Assembly (NCBI GenBank): GCA_023431055.1
Contig: JAEYXX010000001.1
Location: forward strand, 1-64,000
Source of the DNA: Pseudomonadota bacterium
GTDB taxonomy: Bacteria; Pseudomonadota; Gammaproteobacteria; Pseudomonadales; Pseudomonadaceae
Reading direction: 5' to 3'
Length of the DNA stretch: 64,000 nucleotides
A program made the translations under genes and the position numbers. The notes below the pieces were generated by a model. It made no database searches. It was given only the letters and a program-made list of their open reading frames with translations, and was not told where the DNA came from. Of this stretch, positions 57,953 to 64,000 are shown piece after piece; position 1 is the stretch's first letter, and the number at the start of each line of letters is the position of its first letter.

Positions 57953-58765
57953 ATGAAAATCGTCTCCTTCAATATCAATGGCCTGCGTGCGCGCCCTCAT
58001 CAATTGAAGGCGCTGATCGAGAAGCACCAGCCGGACGTGATCGGCCTGCAGGAAACCAAGGTGGCCGACGACCAGTTCCCGGAGGCGGAGATTCGTCAGC
58101 TTGGCTATCACGTGCATTACCACGGACAGAAAGGTCACTACGGCGTCGCCCTACTCTCGCGCCAGGCGCCGCTGAGCCTGCACAAAGGCTTCCCCGGTGA
58201 TGGCGAAGACTCTCAGCGGCGCTTCATTTACGGCACCTTCGCCGATGCCAGTGGCAACCCCATCACCGTGATGAACGGCTATTTTCCTCAAGGTGAGAGC
58301 CGCGACCATCCGGTGAAATTCCCGGCCAAGCAGCGCTTCTATGCCGATCTGCAGCAACTTCTGGTGGAGCGTTTCGACCCGCAGCAGGCACTGGTGGTGA
58401 TGGGCGACATCAACATCAGCCCGGAAGATTGCGACATCGGTATCGGCGAACCCAATCGCCTGCGCTGGCTGAAGACCGGCAAGTGCAGTTTCCTGCCAGA
58501 AGAACGCGAATGGCTGGCGACCCTGAAGAACTGGGGTCTGGTGGATAGCTTCCGTCACCTGAACCCCGAAGTGAATGACCGTTTCAGCTGGTTCGATTAC
58601 CGCAGCCGAGGCTTCGAGGACGAGCCCAAGCGCGGCCTGCGCATCGACGTGATTCTCGCCAGCCAGCCGCTCAAGGCACGTTTCAAGGATGCGGGTATCG
58701 ACTACGAGCTGCGCGGCATGGACAAACCTTCGGACCATGCGCCGATCTGGCTCGAGCTGAGCTGA
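57953..58765 (+). CDS. xthA: Exodeoxyribonuclease III
   Basis: Class II AP endonuclease and 3'-5' exonuclease for base-excision repair. The 270-residue protein has the expected residues: Glu34 in LQETKV, Asp152 and Asn154 in MGDINIS, and Asp261-His262 in [10 protein letters not shown]. Length is normal for E. coli-type ExoIII. It is divergent from the acetyltransferase, with 134 bases between. Confidence 0.95.
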   Translation: MKIVSFNINGLRARPHQLKALIEKHQPDVIGLQETKVADDQFPEAEIRQLGYHVHYHGQKGHYGVALLSRQAPLSLHKGFPGDGEDSQRRFIYGTFADASGNPITVMNGYFPQGESRDHPVKFPAKQRFYADLQQLLVERFDPQQALVVMGDINISPEDCDIGIGEPNRLRWLKTGKCSFLPEEREWLATLKNWGLVDSFRHLNPEVNDRFSWFDYRSRGFEDEPKRGLRIDVILASQPLKARFKDAGIDYELRGMDKPSDHAPIWLELS

Positions 58766-58866
58766 AACACGGGCGCATACGGACGATGCACCCCGTCACA
58801 AGACTGCAACCTGACTGACTTAATCTGCGCGGCACGTTTTCTCACCCACTAGAAGGTGCCTGCCGC

Positions 58867-60246
58867 ATGCCGCGCGCCCTGCCCGCCGACCGCGACCTCT
58901 GGGGTCGTACTCTGTCCCTGCTGCTGATCGGTTTCATCTGCTACGCCCTGCCACTTTCCGTCTTCGCCGCACTACCAGCCTCCGAGGGCAACCAACCGGT
59001 GCTGCGCATTCAAGGCTCCAACACCATCGGTGCCAAGCTGGCCCCCGAGCTGGTGAAGGGGCTGTTCGAGGCGCAAGGCCTGCAGAACATTCACAGCGAA
59101 GCCGGCGCCCGCGAGAACGAGCAGCGCGTACTCGCGCGCCAGGCCGATGGCCGCCTGGTGGTAGTCGAAGTGGCCGCTCATGGCTCCGGTACCGGGTTTA
59201 CCTCGCTCAAGGACGGCAGCGCCGACCTGGCCGCCTCGTCGCGGCCGATCAAGGACAGTGAAGCTACCAGCCTGGCATCCCTGGGCGACCTGCGCAGCCC
59301 GCAGAGCGAACAGGTGATCGCCATCGACGGCCTGGCGATCATCGTCCACCCGTCCAACCCTGTCTCTGCGCTGAGCGTGGAGCAGATCGCGCAATTGTTC
59401 TCCGGCGAGATCGACGACTGGGCTGCAGTGGGCGGTAAGCCCGGCAAGGTGCGCCCCTATGCACGCGATGACAATTCCGGCACCTATGACACTTTCAAGG
59501 AACTGGTGCTGGCACCAGCCGGACGTACCCTGGCGGCCGGCGCGCAACGTTTCGAATCCAGCAATCAGCTGTCCGACTCGGTCAGCCGCGATGCCAATGG
59601 CATCGGTTTCATCGGTCTGCCCTACATTCGCCAGGCCAAGGCGGTCGCCGTAGCAGCTGGCGATTCTCACCCCATGCCACCGAGCACTACACTGATCGCC
59701 ACCGAGGACTATCCGCTGGCGCGGCGCCTGTATCTCTACAACGCCCCACAACTGACCAATCCCTGGGCGCGTGCGCTGATCGACTTCGCCCACGGCCCTC
59801 GTGGCCAGGCCATCGTCGACAGCAGCGGCTTCATCGCACAGACCGTCCAGGCGGTGAAGGTCAGCGCAGACGCGCAGATGCCCGCCGATTACCGCCAACT
59901 GGCGCAGCAGGCGCAGCGTCTGTCGGTAAATTTCCGTTTCCAGGAAGGCAGCGCGACGCTGGACAACAAGGCCCAACGCGACCTGCAACGGGTGCTGGAC
60001 TACCTCAAGCAGCACGACAAGCTGCAGGACAAGGTGGTGCTGGTCGGCTTCGGCGATGCCAAGAGCGACCCCGAGCGCGCCGAACTGCTGTCGAAACTGC
60101 GCGCCATGGCGGTACGCCGAGAGCTGGCCAAGCAGGGTGTGCTGTTTCGCGAAATCACCGGCCTGGGCAGCGAGCTGCCGGTGGCCGCCAACGACCAGGA
60201 CAACGGCCGCATCCGCAATCGCCGCGTCGAAGTCTGGGTTTACTGA
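58867..60246 (+). CDS. PstS-like binding domain fused to OmpA peptidoglycan-binding domain
   Basis: A 459-residue exported protein. The signal segment is LSLLLIGFICYALPLSVFA (about 16-34). Residues 47-335 match phosphate-type substrate-binding proteins (RIQGSNTIGAKLAPELV, GSGTGFTSL, SSRPI, DDNSGTYDTFKEL, SRDANGIGFIG). Residues about 355-459 form an OmpA-like domain (LSVNFRFQEGSATLD...RNRRVEVWVY), which anchors proteins to peptidoglycan. So the binding domain would be tethered in the periplasm rather than free. It has no pstCAB neighbours. The ligand may be phosphate but is unproven. Confidence 0.82.
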   Translation: MPRALPADRDLWGRTLSLLLIGFICYALPLSVFAALPASEGNQPVLRIQGSNTIGAKLAPELVKGLFEAQGLQNIHSEAGARENEQRVLARQADGRLVVVEVAAHGSGTGFTSLKDGSADLAASSRPIKDSEATSLASLGDLRSPQSEQVIAIDGLAIIVHPSNPVSALSVEQIAQLFSGEIDDWAAVGGKPGKVRPYARDDNSGTYDTFKELVLAPAGRTLAAGAQRFESSNQLSDSVSRDANGIGFIGLPYIRQAKAVAVAAGDSHPMPPSTTLIATEDYPLARRLYLYNAPQLTNPWARALIDFAHGPRGQAIVDSSGFIAQTVQAVKVSADAQMPADYRQLAQQAQRLSVNFRFQEGSATLDNKAQRDLQRVLDYLKQHDKLQDKVVLVGFGDAKSDPERAELLSKLRAMAVRRELAKQGVLFREITGLGSELPVAANDQDNGRIRNRRVEVWVY

Positions 60247-60256
60247 CGGCGAGAAA

Positions 60257-60737
60257 TTTGGTTCTTCGCATTTGGCTTCCCCCGCTCTGGTGCTGCTCAG
60301 CCTCCTGAAGGGGACCAGGTCGCGAGGTTGCGGCATCTCCGAAAGATCAAAGTCGTTAGCGTTTGGCTTTTGCTCTTGAAGCGCGATCTCACAGACGACG
60401 ACCAAGTCCCCTTCAGGAGGCCGAGTGGAATCGCCGTGGAAGGGGTTGAGCGACATGGATGTCGCGAGAGCCGTGATGGGCCAGGGATGGCCCTTCTCGG
60501 CGCGCCCCTGGAACGGTGATGGAGCGAGGGAACCCCGGCGCAGCCGGGGCCGTATGCAGGGGTGTGTTTCTTTGCTTACTTTCTTTGCACAAGCAAAGAA
60601 AGTGAGTCGCCCGTAAGGGGCGAAACCCATCAGATCAGACGACACGCTAACGGATAGTGCCAAGTCAACGACAGCTAACACGTAACTGCCAGTCCGGTTT
60701 CAAGCCACACCTTCCCCAAACTATGCGAAGAACCAAA
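60257..60737. mobile_element. 481-bp structured element with 15-bp terminal inverted repeats
   Basis: A perfect 15-bp inverted repeat (TTTGGTTCTTCGCAT at 60257-60271, complement at 60723-60737) bounds the region. Inside are a second inverted repeat of 15 bp extended to 22 bp with two mismatches (60301-60322 and 60399-60420), a CCCCGGC-GCA-GCCGGGG hairpin (60533-60549), and a perfect ACTTTCTTTGC hairpin (60578-60603) extended by further pairs. No transposase or credible ORF is present and no clear target duplication is seen. It resembles a widespread Pseudomonas repeat as I remember it; non-autonomous mobility is an inference. Confidence 0.55.
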
Positions 60738-60763
60738 AAAATTCCCGCCCAGGGGCTTGGCAG

Positions 60764-60885
60764 CCTGATAACTCAGCGCTAGTCTTCGCAGCGCGTGACG
60801 CCGGGCCCCTCTGGCGGTGAGCTTCTCACCGTGATGTCGGAGTCACTGAGTGGATTTCTTTCAACTCAGGCAGACATTAGGGAGG
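60764..60885 (+). promoter_or_regulatory. Structured terC leader RNA (terC-motif candidate)
   Basis: Directly upstream of terC is a multibranch fold. ACTCAG (60771-60776) pairs with CTGAGT (60846-60851), enclosing hairpins GCGC/GCGC near 60777-60793, CGCC/GGCG at 60799-60816, GTGAG-CTT-CTCAC near 60817-60829 and GTGA/TCAC at 60831-60846. A second ACTCAG at 60864-60869 can pair with the same CTGAGT, giving an alternative hairpin near the Shine-Dalgarno (AGGGAGGG, 60879-60885). This fits the terC RNA motif I recall from comparative surveys. The 60738-60763 flank has nothing else. Confidence 0.55.
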
Positions 60886-60889
60886 GCTC

Positions 60890-61876
60890 ATGGACGCTCT
60901 ACTTGCCTTTTTGACATCCCCCATCCTCGGTACCCCCGGCTGGTTCTGGCTGGCCTTTCTGGTACTGATCATCACCCTTCTGGTACTCGATCTCGGCGTG
61001 CTGCATCGCGATCAGCATGAGATCGAGATGCGCGAAAGCCTGCTGCTGTATTCCGGCTATTTCAGCGTCGGCGTCGCCTTCGGCGGCTGGATCTGGTGGC
61101 AGCTCGGCGGTACCAAGGCGATGGAGTACTACACCGGCTTTCTGGTGGAACAATCGCTGTCGATGGACAACGTCTTCGTCATGGCGATGATCTTGGGCTA
61201 CTTCAACATCCCGCGTAAGTACCAGCACCGCGTGCTGTTCTGGGGCATTCTCGGGGTGATCGTGCTGCGCGCGATCATGATCGGCCTGGGGACGGCACTG
61301 GTGCAGCAGTTCGACTGGATCCTCTACCTCTTCGGCGCCTTCCTGCTGTTCAGCGGCATCAAGATGCTGCGCAGCAACGACGAGGAATCCCACCCGGACC
61401 TGGCGCAGAATCCAGTGATCCGTTTCGTGCGCAAGCACATTCGCGTGACCGACGATCTGCACGAAGGCAAGTTCCTGGTACGCCTGCAGGACAAGGTCAG
61501 CGGCAAGCCGCTGCTGTACGCCACTCCGCTGCTGCTGGCACTGGTGCTGATCGAGCTGGCCGACCTGGTCTTCGCCGTAGACAGCGTGCCGGCCGTGCTG
61601 GCCATTTCGCAGGATCCGTTCATCGTCTACACCTCGAACATCTTCGCCATTCTCGGCCTGCGTGCGTTGTACTTCGCCCTGGCCGCGCTGATGCACCGTT
61701 TCATCTACCTGAAGTACGCCCTGGCGCTGGTGCTGATGTACATCGGCGGCAAGATCTTCCTGCATGACCTGATCAAGGTTCCCGCCCTGCTCTCGCTTGG
61801 CGTAACCTTGGGTCTGCTGGCCGGCGGTGTGCTGCTGTCGCTGTTGAAGACGCGAGACAAGGCCAGCTCCACCTGA
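60890..61876 (+). CDS. terC: TerC-family integral membrane protein
   Basis: Member of the TerC/Alx family, linked in other bacteria to tellurite resistance and, for Alx and relatives, to manganese export. The 328-residue protein has about nine membrane segments. Conserved acidic intramembrane residues occur in LDLGVLHRDQHEIEMRESL, EQSLSMDNVFVMAMI and LADLVFAVDSVPAVLAIS. The start has a strong AGGGAGGG. Its leader is a candidate switch, and it is followed by a coupled 59-aa gene. The transported ion is not proven. Confidence 0.9.
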   Translation: MDALLAFLTSPILGTPGWFWLAFLVLIITLLVLDLGVLHRDQHEIEMRESLLLYSGYFSVGVAFGGWIWWQLGGTKAMEYYTGFLVEQSLSMDNVFVMAMILGYFNIPRKYQHRVLFWGILGVIVLRAIMIGLGTALVQQFDWILYLFGAFLLFSGIKMLRSNDEESHPDLAQNPVIRFVRKHIRVTDDLHEGKFLVRLQDKVSGKPLLYATPLLLALVLIELADLVFAVDSVPAVLAISQDPFIVYTSNIFAILGLRALYFALAALMHRFIYLKYALALVLMYIGGKIFLHDLIKVPALLSLGVTLGLLAGGVLLSLLKTRDKASST

Positions 61877-61885
61877 GGAGAGGCG

Positions 61886-62065
61886 ATGCACGAAGTCTGC
61901 ATAGAACTCATCGAACGCCAGGGCCGACGGCTCTGGCAGGTACGCTTCGGGCGACGCGCACTGACCTTTCAGGAAGAGCTGGCAGCACGCACATTTGCCG
62001 CGCAACTGCATATGCGCTTCGGCTGGCTGGGCCAGGAACAGCGCTCGGACGACAGATTGCCCTGA
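61886..62065 (+). CDS. Small protein of 59 aa after terC, unknown
   Basis: An ATG frame starting 9 bases after the terC stop with a strong GAGGAGAGG Shine-Dalgarno that overlaps the stop region. The 59-residue product begins MHEVCIELIERQGRRLW and ends in RSDDRLP. It is basic and amphipathic, with RFGRRALTFQEELAAR and LHMRFGWLGQEQ segments, and has no membrane helix. It ends 19 bases before a terminator, so it lies inside the terC transcript. I do not recognise the family. The position and ribosome-binding site make it likely real. Confidence 0.65.
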   Translation: MHEVCIELIERQGRRLWQVRFGRRALTFQEELAARTFAAQLHMRFGWLGQEQRSDDRLP

Positions 62066-62082
62066 GATTGCAGACATAAGAG

Positions 62083-62110
62083 AAGAGGCCCGCATTGGCG
62101 GGCCTCTTTT
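62083..62110. terminator. Bidirectional terminator after the terC unit
   Basis: A 9-bp GC-rich stem (GAGGCCCGC, 62085-62093, with 62098-62106, loop ATTG), extended by A-T pairs and followed by T residues. It lies between the converging terC unit and the acyl-CoA dehydrogenase. Confidence 0.85.
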
Positions 62111-62126
62111 CGTTAAAGCCGCCGAC

Positions 62127-63356
62127 TCAGCGGCTGGCTTTCATCACGTCACGCGGTACGTACTTGCCGATTTCGTACTTGCCGATGGCGGCGCGGTGCA
62201 CTTCATCCGGGCCATCGGCCAGGCGCAAGGTACGCTGCATGGCGTACCAGTAGGCCAGCGGGAAGTCATTGGAAACCCCGGCGCCACCATGCATCTGGAT
62301 CGCCCGGTCGATCACCTTCAGTGCCACGTTGGGCGCCACCACCTTGATCTGGGCGATTTCGCTGGCGGCGATCTTGTTGCCCACGGTGTCCATCATGTAG
62401 GCCGCATTGAGCGTCAGGAGACGGGCCTGGTTGATCTCCATGCGCGAATCGGCGATGTGGTCGATATTCCCACCCAGGCGCGCCAGGGGCTTGCCGAAGG
62501 CAGTACGGCTCACGGCGCGCTTGCACATCAGTTCCAGGGCGCGCTCGGCCATGCCGATCGAGCGCATGCAGTGGTGGATGCGGCCCGGTCCGAGGCGCCC
62601 CTGGGCAATCTCGAAGCCGCGCCCTTCGCCGAGCAGCACGTTCTCGTAAGGCACGCGCACGTTCTCGAACAGTACTTCGGCGTGACCATGCGGGGCGTCG
62701 TCGTAGCCGAACACCGGCAGCGGACGCAGCACGGTCACCCCAGGCGCATCCATCGGCACCAGAATCATCGAGTGTTGCTGGTGGCGCGGAGCGTCGGGGT
62801 TGGTCAGGCCCATGAAGATCATCACCTTGCAGCGCGGGTCACAGGCGCCGGAGGTCCACCACTTGCGGCCATTGATGACCCACTCATCACCCTCGCGGCG
62901 GGCATTGGCCTGCATGTTGGTGGCGTCGCTCGAGGCCACGCCCGGCTCGGTCATGGCGAACGCGGAGCGAATCTCGCCGGAGAGCAGCGGCTCCAGCCAT
63001 TGCTGCTTCTGCGCCTCGTTGCCGTAGCGCACCAGCACCTCCATATTGCCGGTATCCGGCGCAGCGCAGTTGAACGGCTCGGGACCGATCAGCGAGCGGC
63101 CCATGATCTCAGCCAGCGGTGCATATTCGGTGTTGGTCAGGCCAGCGCCGTAATCGGATTCGGGCAGGAACAGGTTCCACAGCCCCTCGGCCTTGGCCTT
63201 GCTTTTCAGCTCTTCCATGATCGCGGTCGGCTGCCAGCGGTCGCCCTCGGCCACTTGCTGCTCGAACACCGCTTCGGCCGGGTAGACATAGGCCTCCATG
63301 AACGCGGTAACGCGCTCACGCAGCTCTTGAACCTTGGGGGAATAGGCAAAATCCAT
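62127..63356 (-). CDS. Acyl-CoA dehydrogenase (ACAD10/11-like)
   Basis: FAD-dependent desaturase of acyl-CoA. The 409-residue protein has the N-terminal helical domain (about 1-125), the middle beta domain with [16 protein letters not shown] and [13 protein letters not shown], and the C-terminal helical domain. The segment [15 protein letters not shown] near residue 390 corresponds to the catalytic region and is typical of the ACAD10/11 and long-branched subgroup. The start [12 protein letters not shown] is chosen; an ATG 7 codons upstream lacks support. It is divergent from a LysR gene that may control it. Substrate chain length is unknown. Confidence 0.9.
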   Translation of the reverse strand: MDFAYSPKVQELRERVTAFMEAYVYPAEAVFEQQVAEGDRWQPTAIMEELKSKAKAEGLWNLFLPESDYGAGLTNTEYAPLAEIMGRSLIGPEPFNCAAPDTGNMEVLVRYGNEAQKQQWLEPLLSGEIRSAFAMTEPGVASSDATNMQANARREGDEWVINGRKWWTSGACDPRCKVMIFMGLTNPDAPRHQQHSMILVPMDAPGVTVLRPLPVFGYDDAPHGHAEVLFENVRVPYENVLLGEGRGFEIAQGRLGPGRIHHCMRSIGMAERALELMCKRAVSRTAFGKPLARLGGNIDHIADSRMEINQARLLTLNAAYMMDTVGNKIAASEIAQIKVVAPNVALKVIDRAIQMHGGAGVSNDFPLAYWYAMQRTLRLADGPDEVHRAAIGKYEIGKYVPRDVMKASR

Positions 63357-63445
63357 GGGGTTACCTGTTGGTGACAAAGGGGTGAGAGGTTGTGGAAATG
63401 ATGCTAGAACAGCGCTTAAGATTTATCGAACCTATTTTCAGCGTG

Positions 63446-63459
63446 TATGAACATTCATA
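63446..63459. promoter_or_regulatory. Dyad in the acyl-CoA dehydrogenase/LysR intergenic region
   Basis: TATGAA-CA-TTCATA, a perfect 6+6 dyad, lies in the 150-bp divergent control region and is followed by AT-rich repeats (63461-63482). It is a plausible LysR-type operator for both genes. Confidence 0.4.
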
Positions 63460-63506
63460 ACCGATATATGATCGATTGATATCGACGCCCCTGGAGCACT
63501 GCCGGC

Positions 63507-64000
63507 ATGAACCTGACCAAGGTGGATCTGAATCTCTTCATCGTCTTCGACGCCATTTACACCGAGGCCAACCTGACCCGTGCCGGACAGATCGTCGGCA
63601 TTACCCAACCGGCAGTGTCCAACGCCCTCGCCCGCCTGCGCGAAACCTTCAACGACCCGCTGTTCGTGCGCACCGCCCAGGGCATGGTGCCGACGCCCAT
63701 GGCGCAGAACATCATCGGTCCGGTACGCAACGCCCTGCAGCTGTTGCGCGTTTCCGTGCAGGAAAGCCGCACCTTCAACCCGCAGCAGGCCGGCAAGACC
63801 TACCGCATCAGCATGACCGACCTCTCCGAGCAGATTCTCCTGCCGCCACTGTTTCAGCGCCTGCGCCGTCTGGCGCCCAGCGTGTGCATCGAGAGTTTCC
63901 TGGCCAAGCGCCGCGAAACCACCAAGGAACTGGCCGCCGGCCGCCTCGACTTCGCCGTCGATGCGCCGCTGAACACCGACCCGCAGGTGCGTCACGTCAA
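63507..64000 (+). CDS. LysR-family transcriptional regulator (partial)
   Basis: The first 164 codons of a LysR regulator, cut by the window end. The N-terminal winged helix-turn-helix (about 5-65) reads LNLFIVFDAIYTEANLTRAG and TQPAVSNALARLRETFNDPLFVR, of the NodD type. The inducer-binding domain begins near residue 95 (KTYRISMTDLSEQ). It is divergent from the acyl-CoA dehydrogenase, the usual arrangement of a LysR regulator with its target. Confidence 0.88.
   Translation, partial: MNLTKVDLNLFIVFDAIYTEANLTRAGQIVGITQPAVSNALARLRETFNDPLFVRTAQGMVPTPMAQNIIGPVRNALQLLRVSVQESRTFNPQQAGKTYRISMTDLSEQILLPPLFQRLRRLAPSVCIESFLAKRRETTKELAAGRLDFAVDAPLNTDPQVRHV

Noticed and set aside
60250-60681. Protein-coding reading of the 481-bp element (long minus-strand frame including FFACAKKVSKETHP)
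   Set aside because: The frame mainly runs antisense to the PstS-OmpA gene, and the element part translates low-complexity repeat sequence. Such peptides are commonly over-predicted in Pseudomonas repeats.
60738-60889. yybP-ykoY (manganese) riboswitch upstream of terC
   Set aside because: The hallmark loop sequence of that class (GGGGAGUA) is not present. The terC motif fits better, though this needs a covariance search.

Overview
The window is a 64-kb stretch of a GC-rich gammaproteobacterial chromosome, almost certainly Pseudomonas in the broad sense. The evidence is gene order: trxB-aat-bpt-infA, clpA-clpS-cspD, icd/idh, nudix-mnmA-hflD-purB, aceA, then a nuoA-N operon with fused nuoCD. 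From memory this follows the P. aeruginosa PA2616-PA2649 block. The second half (muxABC-opmB, tpx, tamAB, xthA, terC, acyl-CoA dehydrogenase/LysR) recalls the PA2525-PA2551 block, so the junction between the two lies near nuoN/dctP. Species assignment is not attempted. I see no tRNA, rRNA, CRISPR array, prophage or intact insertion sequence.

Layout. 1-6.2 kb: thioredoxin reductase and the whole bacterial N-degron machinery (Aat, Bpt, ClpS, ClpA), with initiation factor IF-1 and CspD. 6.2-10.1 kb: two divergent, unrelated NADP isocitrate dehydrogenases (Icd, Idh). 10.2-15 kb: nudix hydrolase, MnmA, HflD, an EamA transporter and PurB. 15-18.1 kb: the ribosomal oxygenase RoxA, an acetyltransferase, a PLD-like protein and a secretin-domain protein. 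18.1-20.3 kb: isocitrate lyase behind a regulated promoter and a long structured leader. 20.5-24.8 kb: a Tat-exported PhoX phosphatase with a candidate Pho box, an unknown lipoprotein and a secreted pectinacetylesterase-family hydrolase. 25.3-40.3 kb: the 13-gene complex I operon, interrupted between nuoH and nuoI by a 139-bp imperfect palindrome. 40.5-41.7 kb: an orphan TRAP solute-binding protein behind a sigma-54 promoter. 41.8-50.8 kb (minus strand): MuxABC-OpmB RND efflux operon with a REP pair between muxB and muxC. 51-57.1 kb (minus): tpx and tamA-tamB. 57.2-64 kb: acetyltransferase, xthA, a PstS-like/OmpA fusion, a 481-bp element with 15-bp terminal inverted repeats, a structured RNA leader before terC, a 59-aa gene after terC, an acyl-CoA dehydrogenase and a divergent LysR gene cut by the window end.

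How it fits together. The isocitrate branch point (Icd, Idh, AceA) lies within 14 kb. NADH made by central metabolism is oxidised by the neighbouring complex I. The envelope half handles export (Mux), outer-membrane assembly (TamAB) and phosphate-related surface functions. The best leads for something new are non-coding: the terC leader with two mutually exclusive pairings, the 481-bp inverted-repeat element, the nuoH/nuoI palindrome, the aceA leader, and the sigma-54/palindrome arrangement at dctP.
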